Source: Ruania rhizosphaerae
GTDB lineage: Bacteria; Actinomycetota; Actinomycetes; Actinomycetales; Beutenbergiaceae
DNA length: 64,000 bases
Direction of reading: 5' to 3'
NCBI RefSeq assembly: GCF_009805705.1
Contig: NZ_VSMB01000005.1
Coordinates: 124,001-188,000, forward strand
Shown here: in pieces, positions 47,196 to 56,037 of the stretch
Layout: each line of letters starts with the position of its first letter
Numbering within the stretch: position 1 is the stretch's first letter
The notes under the pieces: generated by a model
Seen by the model: the letters and a program-made list of their open reading frames with translations, nothing else
Told to the model about the DNA's origin: nothing
Database searches by the model: none
Made by a program: the position numbers and the translations under genes

Positions 47196-48436
47196 TGCCG
47201 GCGAAGGTCCTGCTCCGTTCGGGATGGCAGACCGTGAACATCGGCGATGTGGCGCACTCACCCGGGACATTGCGGGCATTCCAGCACGCGGCGCCTGATG
47301 CAGAGCTGGTGTTCTGGCCCCGGGTGCTGGGGGAGCGCGAGCGGGAGATGTTCCGCCGGCACTTCCCAGATGTGCAGGTGGTGGACGGTGCGCTGGACGA
47401 GGCGGGCCGACCGGACACTGCGGAACTGGCCCACGCCTGGGACACAGCTGACGTCCTCGTCCACGGGTCGGGACCTGGGCCGGTGTGCCGCGCGGATCTG
47501 CGCGCCTGGCAGCGTGAGAGCGAGCGACCGAGTGGGTTCTTCGGAATCACGGTCGATCCGTGGGAGGCTCCCGAGCCGGCCACGCTGGATGAGCAGGCGG
47601 TGATGATCGATACCTTGCCCGAGTCGTATCTGGGTGCCGAGCGCGACGTCTTCGACCACTCGGCGTTCATGTACTGCCGCGACTCGCTCTCCGCGCGCTT
47701 CCTGCGGCGGCAGAACGTCGCGAGCCCGGTGCTGGGATTCGGCCCCGATGCGACGTTGGTGCACGATCGCCACGACGAGGACGCGGCCAGTGACGTGAGC
47801 GCCGCCTATGGCCTGAGGGAGGGCGACTTTCTCTGCGTCCTTCCGCGGTTGCGGTTCACCCCGTATCACCGGATCCCGGAGAAGGGTGTCGCGGCGCGTC
47901 CGGAGAACTGGCGGCGTGACGCGGTGAATGCACTGCACACCGAAGCCGACATGCTGCCGCTGCGGTCGGCGATTACCGCTTGGGTGCGCGACGGCGGCGG
48001 ACAGGTACTCATCTGCCCCGAGATGATCCACGAGGTCGAGGTGGGGGAGCGATACCTGGCCCACGGCTACCCGCCCGATGTGCAACGCCATGTGCACCAC
48101 CTCGACCGGTACTGGGAGCTGACCGAAGCGGCAGCTGTCTACGCCCGCGCCGCGGGGGTGCTGTCGGCAGAGTGCCACTCGCCGCTGCTGGCCGCCGTGT
48201 GCGGCACGCCGGCGCTGTACGTGCGCCAGCCCACCGACACGATCAAGGGGCAGATGTATCCCGACCTCGGCCTGCCGATGGTGGAGCTGGAGCGCGACGG
48301 TACACCTGCGATCCTGTCGTGGTTACGCGAGCTCTGCGAACGTCCCGATGACCTGCGAGTTGACACTGTGCGGGCGCAGCTGCGGGCACGGAGCGTCATC
48401 GAGGAGATGGCACGTACAGTGCTGGCGACGGTGTGA
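47195..48436 (+). CDS. Polysaccharide pyruvyl transferase family protein
   Basis: The 413-residue protein begins AKVLLRSGWQTVNIGDVAH, the NxGD start of PS_pyruv_trans (WcaK/CsaB) proteins. It has VLVHGSGPGP, a central Rossmann-type half and a C-terminal half with AECHSPLLAAVCGTPALYV, the conserved His/Ser-Pro region of the second half. Known members add pyruvate from PEP to glycans. It starts on the stop codon of the sugar-acid dehydratase gene, so it is part of the catabolic operon. A biosynthetic enzyme is unexpected there; the protein may have another role, such as hydrolysis or sensing. Confidence 0.8.
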   Translation: MPAKVLLRSGWQTVNIGDVAHSPGTLRAFQHAAPDAELVFWPRVLGEREREMFRRHFPDVQVVDGALDEAGRPDTAELAHAWDTADVLVHGSGPGPVCRADLRAWQRESERPSGFFGITVDPWEAPEPATLDEQAVMIDTLPESYLGAERDVFDHSAFMYCRDSLSARFLRRQNVASPVLGFGPDATLVHDRHDEDAASDVSAAYGLREGDFLCVLPRLRFTPYHRIPEKGVAARPENWRRDAVNALHTEADMLPLRSAITAWVRDGGGQVLICPEMIHEVEVGERYLAHGYPPDVQRHVHHLDRYWELTEAAAVYARAAGVLSAECHSPLLAAVCGTPALYVRQPTDTIKGQMYPDLGLPMVELERDGTPAILSWLRELCERPDDLRVDTVRAQLRARSVIEEMARTVLATV

Positions 48437-48558
48437 CATCCGCGAGTGCGGTACTGCGAGCCATTGCCCGCCGGTCCCGCGAATGGTTCGATGGATGTGA
48501 CGCCGCTCACGCAGCCGCGTCGACTCCGAACCGATCGACCGAAAGCACCGGTGCCACG

Positions 48559-49173
48559 ATGTCCGATCAGCTCACTCTCGACCCTGCGACCACGGCCGTT
48601 GTCCTCATCGAGTACCAGAATGAGTTCACCTCGCCTGGCGGCGTGCTGCACGAGGCCGTCTCGGCAGTCATGGACAAGACCGAGATGCTCCCGAAGACCA
48701 CGGCTTTCGTGGAGGCCGCCCGGAAGGCCGGCTGCACGATCATGCACGCCCCGATCACGTTCGCACCCGGCTACGGGGAGCTGACGAAGCACCCCTACGG
48801 GATCCTCGCCGGAGTGGTTGACGGCAACGCCTTCGTCAAGGGCACCTGGGGTGCCGCGATCGTCGACGACCTCACGCCGGCTGAGGGTGACATCCTCATC
48901 GAGGGCAAGCGCGGGCTCGACACCTTCGCCAGCACCAACCTCGACTTCATCCTGCGCAGCAAGGGAATCACCACCGTGATCCTCGGCGGATTCCTCACCA
49001 ACTGCTGTGTGGAGTCGACCATGCGGTCCGCCTACGAGAACGGCTACCGGGTGATCACCCTGACCGACTGCGTGGCAGCCACCTCGGTGGAAGAGCACGA
49101 CAACGCCATCACCTACGACTTCCCGATGTTCTCCCAGCCGATGGAATCGGCCGAGGTGGCCAAGGCGTTCTGA
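48559..49173 (+). CDS. Isochorismatase-family cysteine hydrolase
   Basis: The 204-residue protein has the catalytic triad of the family: Asp replaced by Glu in VVLIEYQNEFTSP (usually DxQ), Lys in LIEGKRGLDTFASTNL, and the nucleophile Cys in GGFLTNCCVESTMRSA. The cis-peptide before the Cys loop is VILGGF. Such enzymes hydrolyse amides, nicotinamide or biuret-like substrates. The Asp-to-Glu change is notable. The ATG at 48559 has a weak ribosome site. A 122-bp gap separates it from the catabolic operon, so membership is uncertain. It converges with the desaturase gene. Confidence 0.85.
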   Translation: MSDQLTLDPATTAVVLIEYQNEFTSPGGVLHEAVSAVMDKTEMLPKTTAFVEAARKAGCTIMHAPITFAPGYGELTKHPYGILAGVVDGNAFVKGTWGAAIVDDLTPAEGDILIEGKRGLDTFASTNLDFILRSKGITTVILGGFLTNCCVESTMRSAYENGYRVITLTDCVAATSVEEHDNAITYDFPMFSQPMESAEVAKAF

Positions 49174-49183
49174 TCCTCGCTCC

Positions 49184-50284
49184 TCAGAACGGCCGGTACC
49201 GCGAGGTCAGCGGGCACTCGAACGGGTCTGCCTCCCCGAGACCGACCCGGTTGAGGTACCGGATGACGATCCCGTAGGACTCGAACAGACCTGCCTCGGT
49301 GTACGGGATGTTCTTCTCGGCGCAGTACTCACGCACCATCGGCTGCACCAGCGGAAGGTTCACGCTCGGCATCCGCGGGAAGAGGTGGTGCTCGATCTGG
49401 TGGTTCAGCCCGCCCATGGCCCAGAAGACCGGACGGCCCCCACGGATGTTGCGGGAAGTGAGCACTTGACGGCGCAGGAAGTCGATCGTCTCGCGCTCGG
49501 CCAGTAGCGGCATGCCCTTGTGGTTCGGGGCGAAGCTGGCGCCCATGTACACCCCGAAGACCATGAGCTGGACTGCGAGGAACGCCAGTCCCCACCACGG
49601 TCCCAGCGTCACGATCACCAGGGCCGGGAATCCGAGCAGCCGGATCGCCAGGAACAGCGCCTCGACCCGGCGGTAGCTCAGGTCTCGCTCCTCGACCAGC
49701 GTGCGCACGGCGCTGACATGCAGGTTGAGCCCCTCCAGCGTCAGCATCGGAAAGAACAGCCACCCTTGCCGCCGGGTGATCCACCCGATGATCCCCGTAC
49801 GTCCGGGCGCATCCTGCGGGTCGAAGACCAGGGCGCCAGTGGCGATGTCCCCATCCTTGCCGATCGTGTTGGGGCGGTCGTGGTGCTTGCCGTGCTTGCG
49901 TGCCCACCAGCCATGACTGAGCCCGACCACCAGGTTCGCGATGACCCGCGAGAGCCACTCGTTGCGGCTGGAGGAACTGAACACCTGCTGGTGCGCCGCA
50001 TCGTGACCGAAGAACGCGGCCTGAGTCAGCAGCACACCGAACAGTCCGGCCACGGCGAACTGCCATGGGCTCTGTCCCAGCGTCAGCAGCAACGCAACGG
50101 CGCCCGCGAAGGCAGACGCCAGCACGACGGCCCGGAGTATGTACCAGCCTGGCCGGCGGCGCATCAGACCCGAAGCCTTCACCCGGCGGGACAACTCCAG
50201 GAAGTCCTTCGCGGGGTTCACGCGCGCTGCCCGGCGTGGGGCAGCCTGGGCCGGTGGGGGCGCGAGGGTGTCGATCGTCGTCAT
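49184..50284 (-). CDS. Acyl-lipid fatty acid desaturase
   Basis: The 366-residue membrane di-iron protein has the three His boxes HDAAHQ, KHGKHH and NHQIEHHLF. The last one, with Q before xxHH, belongs to front-end/acyl-lipid desaturases, such as Delta-5/Delta-6 type or DesA3-like. Four hydrophobic helices frame them. An ATG at 50293 (MPDMTT) is possible, but TAACGT at 50297-50292 puts a leaderless start at 50284, which I use. The neighbouring histidine kinase and response regulator suggest control by membrane state. Confidence 0.9.
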   Translation of the reverse strand: MTTIDTLAPPPAQAAPRRAARVNPAKDFLELSRRVKASGLMRRRPGWYILRAVVLASAFAGAVALLLTLGQSPWQFAVAGLFGVLLTQAAFFGHDAAHQQVFSSSSRNEWLSRVIANLVVGLSHGWWARKHGKHHDRPNTIGKDGDIATGALVFDPQDAPGRTGIIGWITRRQGWLFFPMLTLEGLNLHVSAVRTLVEERDLSYRRVEALFLAIRLLGFPALVIVTLGPWWGLAFLAVQLMVFGVYMGASFAPNHKGMPLLAERETIDFLRRQVLTSRNIRGGRPVFWAMGGLNHQIEHHLFPRMPSVNLPLVQPMVREYCAEKNIPYTEAGLFESYGIVIRYLNRVGLGEADPFECPLTSRYRPF

Positions 50285-50344
50285 GTCTGGCACGTTAGGA
50301 ACGAGGTTCGACCCGGCGCGTCACCCGCACGAGCCATTCTGATG

Positions 50345-50362
50345 CCCCTACTCAGGTAGGGG
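50345..50362. promoter_or_regulatory. Perfect dyad upstream of the desaturase, candidate response-regulator site
   Basis: CCCCTAC-TCAG-GTAGGGG is a 7-bp perfect inverted repeat centred about 69 bp before the expected desaturase transcript start. CCCCTACT recurs between the kinase and regulator genes. It also lies 14 bp after the kinase stop codon and could act as a terminator hairpin; both readings are possible. Confidence 0.55.
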
Positions 50363-50376
50363 AGTGCCGTGGTCCG

Positions 50377-52245
50377 TCAGCCGCCGTCGACCGGGATCCG
50401 TGCATACAGCCGGTATCCGCCCTCGGCGCGTGGCCCCGCCTCGACCGTGCCACCCACCGTGGTGACGCGTTCACGGATGCCTGCCAGTCCCAACCCTGAG
50501 CCTGGCGCGTTCTCCTCATCGGAGACCGGCGCCGAGTTCAGCACCTGCACCGTGACCGCGCCCGCCTCGGTCGCCACTGTGACGTCCACCGTGGACCCGG
50601 GAGAGTGCCGAAGGGCGTTGCTCAGCCCCTCCTGGACCACCCGGAACGCCGTCAGCCCGACCGCCGGGGAAACCGTGGTGTCGGGGCCGGAATAGCTGAT
50701 CTGTGCGCCGGAGGCACGGGTGGCCTCAATGAGGTCAGGGATGTCAGCCACGGTGGGGACCGGAGCGGTGGGGACCTCGCCGGTGCGTAGCAACGCCAGC
50801 AGGGCGCGCATCTCGTTCAGCGCTTGGCGGGAGGATTCCGCGATGTCGTCGAACTCCTGCTGGATCTCCGGTGGGATACCGGGTTTGCGGTACCGCGCCG
50901 TCGTGGATTGGACGTTGATGACGGACATGCTGTGTGCGACCACGTCGTGCAGCTCGCGTGCGATCCGGTTGCGTTCCTCGAGGTCGCGGCGGCGCTGCAA
51001 TTCCTCGGCGCTGACCCGCTCAGCCCGCTCGGCCCGGCCCAGATTACGCATCCACAAGCGCCCGAGAATCGCCAACATCCCCAGGCCGGCGCTGACCGAG
51101 GCGAGCACGATGGCGTTGGCCAGTCCGCCGTCGGGAATCTCCCCGGCGATCACCAGGAAGGCGCCTACGGTCAGCACGGCTCCGGCAGACCAGACCGCGG
51201 CGGCCCAGAGCCAGTGGTGGCGCAGCGCGATCACCACGATCACCAGGCAGTAGGCGATCACGGTCGTCACCGGCCACGGCCAGGGGCCGTGGGGAGCGAC
51301 GTCTGCTCCGGTGAGATTCGCCGTGGCGAGCATCGTGCCCAGCGCCGAGAGCAGGATCACCGAACCCGCACCACCTGCCCAGCGCACCGCGAGCACGAGG
51401 GCGGCGCTCTGGGTCAGCGCCAGGACCATCGCGATCGCCGGCTGAACGCCGTGCACGCTGGCCAGCACCGGCCAGGTGACGGCGAGCAGGATCACCGCGG
51501 TGAAGCCGGTGCTGACCCATGCCCACCCGTTGGCGCCCATCACCAACGACGGGGCTGAGTACGGGCTGTCGGAGGGCCGCCCCGAACCGGCCGCCGATGG
51601 TGCTCCGCCCAGCAGGGCCTGGGTGATCACCCCATCCACCCGGGCGAGTCCGCGAATCACCCACGGCAGGCTGATCAGCGCACCCGCGCCGATCAGCAGG
51701 TTGATGACGGAATCGAGGACATACATCCCCCGTGCGCTCTGTGGGGCGAGTTCCGGGGCAATGAGCTCCAGCAGCAGTGGCCAACCGGTGCCCTCGCTCT
51801 GCTCACCGGGAATGAAGAGCTTCCAGAACCAGGAGGTCAGGCCGCCCAGGGCCACACCAAGCCAGGTCACCGCGAGCACGAAGGTGATCAATCGCATCGG
51901 GAAGGCGATGACCGTTTCGAACACCAAGTCGAGCCAGCGGCGTGGATCGGTCATCACCCGCATCAGACCGGTCACGCTCTTCTGGATCGGCCGGTAGCGC
52001 GGTCGTGCCACCGGCCGGCCCCAGGACCGCAGCCGGCTCCGGGAGAGGTCGGCCATGCTGGTTCCGAGCAACAACGTCATCGGCATGAGCAGCGCACCCA
52101 ACCAGATCACGAAGGTGCCGATCGACAGCGCGCTCAACGGCACCAAGAAGCCGAAGCTCACCACGGCCAACGGCAGCCCGGGCAAGATGTAGCGGTAGTC
52201 CCGTGCCAGTCGAGCGAGCCGGGCGGATGATGCCTGCACGTCCAT
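50377..52245 (-). CDS. Sensor histidine kinase, HisKA_3 (DesK/NarX-like)
   Basis: The 622-residue protein has a long membrane region of about 10-12 helices (residues 1-395), a linker helix (RAERAERVSAEELQRRRDLEER), the HisKA_3 dimer helix with the phospho-His in ARELHDVVAHSMSV (about residue 430), and an HATPase domain with FRVVQEGLSNALRHS and GSGLGLAGIRERVTTVGG. The start at ATG 52245 is supported by TAGCGT at 52258-52253, which gives a leaderless mRNA. It is divergent from its response regulator. Many helices and the adjacent desaturase suggest sensing of the bilayer. Confidence 0.9.
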   Translation of the reverse strand: MDVQASSARLARLARDYRYILPGLPLAVVSFGFLVPLSALSIGTFVIWLGALLMPMTLLLGTSMADLSRSRLRSWGRPVARPRYRPIQKSVTGLMRVMTDPRRWLDLVFETVIAFPMRLITFVLAVTWLGVALGGLTSWFWKLFIPGEQSEGTGWPLLLELIAPELAPQSARGMYVLDSVINLLIGAGALISLPWVIRGLARVDGVITQALLGGAPSAAGSGRPSDSPYSAPSLVMGANGWAWVSTGFTAVILLAVTWPVLASVHGVQPAIAMVLALTQSAALVLAVRWAGGAGSVILLSALGTMLATANLTGADVAPHGPWPWPVTTVIAYCLVIVVIALRHHWLWAAAVWSAGAVLTVGAFLVIAGEIPDGGLANAIVLASVSAGLGMLAILGRLWMRNLGRAERAERVSAEELQRRRDLEERNRIARELHDVVAHSMSVINVQSTTARYRKPGIPPEIQQEFDDIAESSRQALNEMRALLALLRTGEVPTAPVPTVADIPDLIEATRASGAQISYSGPDTTVSPAVGLTAFRVVQEGLSNALRHSPGSTVDVTVATEAGAVTVQVLNSAPVSDEENAPGSGLGLAGIRERVTTVGGTVEAGPRAEGGYRLYARIPVDGG

Positions 52246-52302
52246 TCTCGGCACGCTATGGTCACCCCGTCTCACGTCGCGTCCCTCGTGGGAGCCAAAC
52301 CG

Positions 52303-52320
52303 CCCCTACTTGCGAGGGAT
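52303..52320. promoter_or_regulatory. CCCCTACT half-site between kinase and regulator genes
   Basis: CCCCTACTTGCGAGGGAT shares the first eight bases with the dyad before the desaturase and keeps a partial AGGG second arm (11 of 18 identical). It sits about 60-66 bp from both expected divergent transcript starts, a suitable place for a LuxR-type activator. Confidence 0.4.
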
Positions 52321-52370
52321 TTCTGCTCCGGTCGACGCACGCCGTCCGGTGCGCCGATAGTTTGGGACCC

Positions 52371-53075
52371 ATGGTCCCTCATTCCACCCCCGGTACGTCG
52401 ACGGACGAGCAGCGCGACATCCGGGTGGCGATCGTTGACGATCAGTCCATGATTCGTGCGGGATTCGCCGCACTGCTCGACGCTCAGCCGGGTATGACCG
52501 TGGTGGGAACCGCCGAGGACGGGCTCGGCATCACCGATCTGGTGCGCCGTACCCAACCGGACGTGGTGCTGATGGACATCCGCATGCCGAAGGTCAGTGG
52601 CCTCGACGCCACTCGTGCCATTGGTGCGATGCCCGGCACGCCGCCGCGCGTGGTCATCCTCACCACCTTCGACGCTGACGAGTACATCTTCTCCGCCCTG
52701 CGCGCCGGTGCCAGCGGCTTCCTGCTCAAGGACTCCCCTCCCGAAGAGCTGATCCACGCCGTGCGGGTGGTTGCCTCAGGCGAGGCGCTGCTCTCGCCGA
52801 GAGTGACCCGCTCGTTGATCGCCGACTACGCGGCACGGCCGCACCGCCCCTCCGGGCCGGGCCCGGAGCTGGGCGACCTCACCGAACGCGAGCTCGAGGT
52901 GATGGGCGCCGTGGCCCGTGGCTACTCCAACGCCGAGATCGCGAATGAGCTCTTCGTCTCCGAACAGACCGTCAAGACCCATGTCAGCCGCATCCTGAGC
53001 AAGCTGGCACTGCGCGACCGCACCCAGATGGTCATCACCGCCTATGAGTCCGGACTGGTCCGCCCAGAACGGTGA
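52371..53075 (+). CDS. NarL/LuxR-family response regulator
   Basis: The 234-residue protein has a receiver domain with the acidic pair in VAIVDDQSMIR, phospho-acceptor Asp69 in VLMDIRMPKVSG, and Lys in FLLKDSPPEE. The C-terminal LuxR HTH is LTERELEVMGAVARGYSNAEIANELFVSEQTVKTHVSRIL. GATAGT at 52356-52361 gives a start right at the ATG. It pairs with the divergent kinase and probably controls the desaturase. Confidence 0.92.
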   Translation: MVPHSTPGTSTDEQRDIRVAIVDDQSMIRAGFAALLDAQPGMTVVGTAEDGLGITDLVRRTQPDVVLMDIRMPKVSGLDATRAIGAMPGTPPRVVILTTFDADEYIFSALRAGASGFLLKDSPPEELIHAVRVVASGEALLSPRVTRSLIADYAARPHRPSGPGPELGDLTERELEVMGAVARGYSNAEIANELFVSEQTVKTHVSRILSKLALRDRTQMVITAYESGLVRPER

Positions 53076-53234
53076 GCGCCCGGAACGCCCTCGACCTCGG
53101 CGTTGCGTCAGCGATCCGGCGGGGATCTACCTCGCGGTCGGCGGTGCGTAGGCAACGGCACCTGCGCGCATCAGCCACTCGCCACCGGCGGATTGTGAGA
53201 TAGCTGGCCGCCAGTTTGTTAGATAGAAACGCGA

Positions 53235-53249
53235 CAATTTGTTAAATTG
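53235..53249. promoter_or_regulatory. AT-rich inverted repeat before the DUF4143 gene
   Basis: CAATTT-GTT-AAATTG is a perfect inverted repeat 7 bp before the ATG. TTTGTTA occurs at 53215-53221 and 53238-53244. The patch of about 50 bp is much richer in A+T than the rest of the window and probably holds the promoter and an operator. Confidence 0.5.
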
Positions 53250-53255
53250 GTTGGC

Positions 53256-54530
53256 ATGGCGTACCGGGCGCGTGTGCTGGACCAGGTCCTCGACGAGTTG
53301 TTCCCGCATCTGGCGGCGATCGCGATCGAGGGCGCCAAGGGCGTGGGGAAGACCGCGACGGCCTCCGAGCGTGTCGAACGGGTGCTCGATCTCTCGCGTG
53401 AGTTCGTGCGGGATCGGGTCGCGGCACAGCCCGATGCGGAGGTTGCACGTGCCGGTCCGGTCCTGATCGACGAGTGGCAGCTGTACCCCCCGGTGTGGGA
53501 CGCGGTGAAGCGGGCCGTCGACGCAGACCCGACCGGTGGCCGGATCCTGCTTGCCGGATCGGCCGGCGTGCCGTCCGGGGTGCGGATACATTCGGGTGCA
53601 GGGCGCATCGTCAGCGTGACCATGCGTCCGATGTCGATGGTCGAGCGTGGTGCCGCATCGCCTTCTGTGTCGTTGGCGGGTCTGCTCACCGGCGGACGCC
53701 AACGCGTGGGTGGGGACACCTCGTTCGGCGTGGCTGAGTATGCCGAGGAGATCGTCCGGTCAGGATTTCCGGCGATCCGCGCGTTGCCGCCGCGCGCTCG
53801 GGACGCCCAGCTGGACAGCTACCTCAGCCGGCTGGTCGAGCGTGAGCTCCCCGAGAGCGGGGCCGTCATCCGCCGGCCGGATTCGCTTCGGAAGTGGCTC
53901 AGCGCCTATGGGGCCGCCACGTCCACCACAGCGTCCTACACGACCATTCTCGACGCCGCGACACCCGGTGAGGATGACAAGCCGGTCCGCCAGACGGCGA
54001 CCACCTACCGGGAACATCTGCTGCGCCTCTACATCCTTGACCCGGTCGAGGCCTGGCTGCCGATGTTCTCGCCGCTGAAGAGGCTGGGGGCGGCACCGAA
54101 GCATCACCTTGTTGACCCGGCCCTAGCAGCCCGCCTCCTCACGCTGGGTGGCGGTGATCTGTTGAGCGGAGCGGGCGACCGCGTCGCCGAGCGGACGGGA
54201 AGCATGTTCGGGGCACTCTTCGAGTCACTGGTGACTCAGTCCGTGCGGGTGTACGCGGACGCGGTCGGGGCGAACGTCGGTCATCTGCGCACTCGCGGCG
54301 GCGAACGCGAAGTCGACCTGATTGTCGAGGGCCCGGGAAATCGCGTTGTCGCCATCGAGGTCAAGCTGGCCGGCGGTCCGCCGCAAGACCGAGACGTTCG
54401 GCACCTGAACTGGCTTGAGGGACAACTCGGCGATCGGCTGGCGGACAAGGTGATCGTGACGACAGGTCCAGCTGCTTATCGGCGCCGCGACGGTGTCGCC
54501 GTGGTGCCGCTCTCCCTCCTTGGCCCGTGA
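53256..54530 (+). CDS. AAA ATPase with DUF4143 C-terminal domain
   Basis: The 424-residue protein has an N-terminal AAA_14 ATPase core with Walker A IEGAKGVGKTATA (about residues 26-38), Walker B VLIDEWQL, and sensor LLAGSAG. The C-terminal DUF4143 nuclease-like half has FGALFESLVTQSVRVYAD, HLRTRGGEREVDLIVE and VVAIEVKLAGG, giving the PD-(D/E)XK-type E...D...ExK set. These proteins are widespread in bacteria and archaea, often horizontally transferred; their role is unclear. Single gene, with an AT-rich promoter unlike its surroundings. Confidence 0.87.
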   Translation: MAYRARVLDQVLDELFPHLAAIAIEGAKGVGKTATASERVERVLDLSREFVRDRVAAQPDAEVARAGPVLIDEWQLYPPVWDAVKRAVDADPTGGRILLAGSAGVPSGVRIHSGAGRIVSVTMRPMSMVERGAASPSVSLAGLLTGGRQRVGGDTSFGVAEYAEEIVRSGFPAIRALPPRARDAQLDSYLSRLVERELPESGAVIRRPDSLRKWLSAYGAATSTTASYTTILDAATPGEDDKPVRQTATTYREHLLRLYILDPVEAWLPMFSPLKRLGAAPKHHLVDPALAARLLTLGGGDLLSGAGDRVAERTGSMFGALFESLVTQSVRVYADAVGANVGHLRTRGGEREVDLIVEGPGNRVVAIEVKLAGGPPQDRDVRHLNWLEGQLGDRLADKVIVTTGPAAYRRRDGVAVVPLSLLGP

Positions 54531-54549
54531 TATCCGGCGCGGTGATGCC

Positions 54550-55251
54550 CTACGCCCGGGTGCGCAGCGGGGAGAGCTGCCGGCCGCCGTCGTCGGCATT
54601 GCCCGGGTCGAGCCACGCCTCGAAGCCGGCGCGCACACCCGGCCACTCGCCGTCGGTGAGAGAAAACCACGCCGTATCCCGGCTACGCCCCTTCACCACG
54701 ACCGCCTGCCGGAACGTGCCCTCGTAGCTGAAGCCGAGGCGGGCAGCGGCCTTGCGCGAGGGAGCATTCAGACTGTCGCACTTCCACTCGTAACGGCGAT
54801 AGCCGAGCTCGTCGAAGACGTACCGCATCAGGAGGTAGTGCGCCTCGGTGGACGCCCAGGTGCGCTGTAACGCACGGGAGAAGGTGACCCACCCCACCTC
54901 GATCACGCCGTTGGTGGGGTCCTGGCGCATCAGCGCCAGCGTGCCCAGGGCACGCCCGGTGGAGTTGTCCACGACGGCGTAGTGCCAGGGGTCCATACTG
55001 CTCGCCGCGCCCTGTGCCCAGTCGCGATAGTCCTCCCGAGCGGTGAACGGGCCGACTCCGAGGTAGGTCCAGTCCCGAGCGTCGGGGGCAGCGGCGTACG
55101 CGTCATACAGATCGTCGGCGTGCCGGGCAGGCTCGAGGTGTTCCAGCGTGCAGTACCGGCCGCGGAGGGTCCCGGCCGCCGGGCGTTGCGCCGGACTCCA
55201 GTCCCGGACCACGTCGCCCACTGGCTGGCCGAACTCGTTCACCTCGGTCAC
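54550..55251 (-). CDS. RimJ/RimL-like GNAT acetyltransferase
   Basis: The 233-residue protein has a long N-terminal extension (EFGQPVGDVVRDWSPAQRP) that is common in this GNAT subgroup, then the GNAT core: YAVVDNSTGRALGTLALMR, VIEVGWVTFSRALQRTWASTEA as the acetyl-CoA region, and WKCDSLNAPSRKAAARLGF. It is divergent from the DsbA-family gene across 84 bp. The substrate is unknown. Confidence 0.88.
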   Translation of the reverse strand: MTEVNEFGQPVGDVVRDWSPAQRPAAGTLRGRYCTLEHLEPARHADDLYDAYAAAPDARDWTYLGVGPFTAREDYRDWAQGAASSMDPWHYAVVDNSTGRALGTLALMRQDPTNGVIEVGWVTFSRALQRTWASTEAHYLLMRYVFDELGYRRYEWKCDSLNAPSRKAAARLGFSYEGTFRQAVVVKGRSRDTAWFSLTDGEWPGVRAGFEAWLDPGNADDGGRQLSPLRTRA

Positions 55252-55335
55252 GCTGCTCCTCTCATGCCTGCCATGTACGCGGGCGGCGGACCGATCATGT
55301 CAGAGTGGCCTCATGACTCGAGGAAGGCGGGGCAG

Positions 55336-56028
55336 ATGAGCGCGGGAGACGACCACGGCCCGACGGGCGGCTTCACGGTGGACGTGTGGAGCGACGTCAT
55401 GTGCCCGTTCTGCTACATGGGCGATGCGCTGCTCACGCAGGCGCTGGAGCAGTTCGGCCGGCCGGTCCAGGTGCGGTATCACAGCTTCCTCCTCATGCCC
55501 GACCTGACCAGCGATGTCCCGGTCTCCGTCGACGAGTTGCTCTCGAGCAAGCACGGCATCCCCCGCGAGCAGGCGGCCGCGATGAACGAGCAGGTGGCGG
55601 CGCGGGGGCGGGAGCTCGGACTCGACTACCGCTTCGACCGTGCGGCGGCGGTCACCACCCGGAAGGCGCACGAACTCAGTCATCATGCCGCCGGCCACGG
55701 CAGGCAGCGCGAGATGATCCAGCGCCTGTTCCGGGCCTACTTCACCGACGGGCTCAACATCGCCGACCCGCAGGTGCTCGGTGACCTCGCCGCCGAGACC
55801 GGGCTGGACCGGGAGGCCGCGCTCGCCGCGTTGGCCAGTGGCGAACATGCCGATGCCGTCGAGGAGGACCGGCGGCAGGCGCAGGAGATCGGCGTCACGG
55901 GCGTGCCGTTCTTCGTTTTCGCCGGCCGGTACGCCGTCTCGGGTGCTCAGCCGCTGGAGGTCTTCGTGCAGGCGCTGCAGACGAGCTGGGACGAGACCCG
56001 AGCCGCCGGTGCGCAGGCCCGGGCCTAG
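55336..56028 (+). CDS. DsbA-family oxidoreductase (FrnE-like)
   Basis: The 230-residue cytoplasmic thioredoxin-fold protein has the active-site CPFC in DVWSDVMCPFCYMGD, an inserted helical domain, and the cis-Pro loop GVTGVPFFVFAGRYAVSGAQ. FrnE-type proteins act in the cytoplasm, not the periplasm, and fit the absence of a signal peptide. It is followed 9 bp later by the histidine phosphatase gene, so it may be the first gene of that operon. Role in thiol redox balance is inferred. Confidence 0.9.
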   Translation: MSAGDDHGPTGGFTVDVWSDVMCPFCYMGDALLTQALEQFGRPVQVRYHSFLLMPDLTSDVPVSVDELLSSKHGIPREQAAAMNEQVAARGRELGLDYRFDRAAAVTTRKAHELSHHAAGHGRQREMIQRLFRAYFTDGLNIADPQVLGDLAAETGLDREAALAALASGEHADAVEEDRRQAQEIGVTGVPFFVFAGRYAVSGAQPLEVFVQALQTSWDETRAAGAQARA

Positions 56029-56037
56029 GCTGCATCT

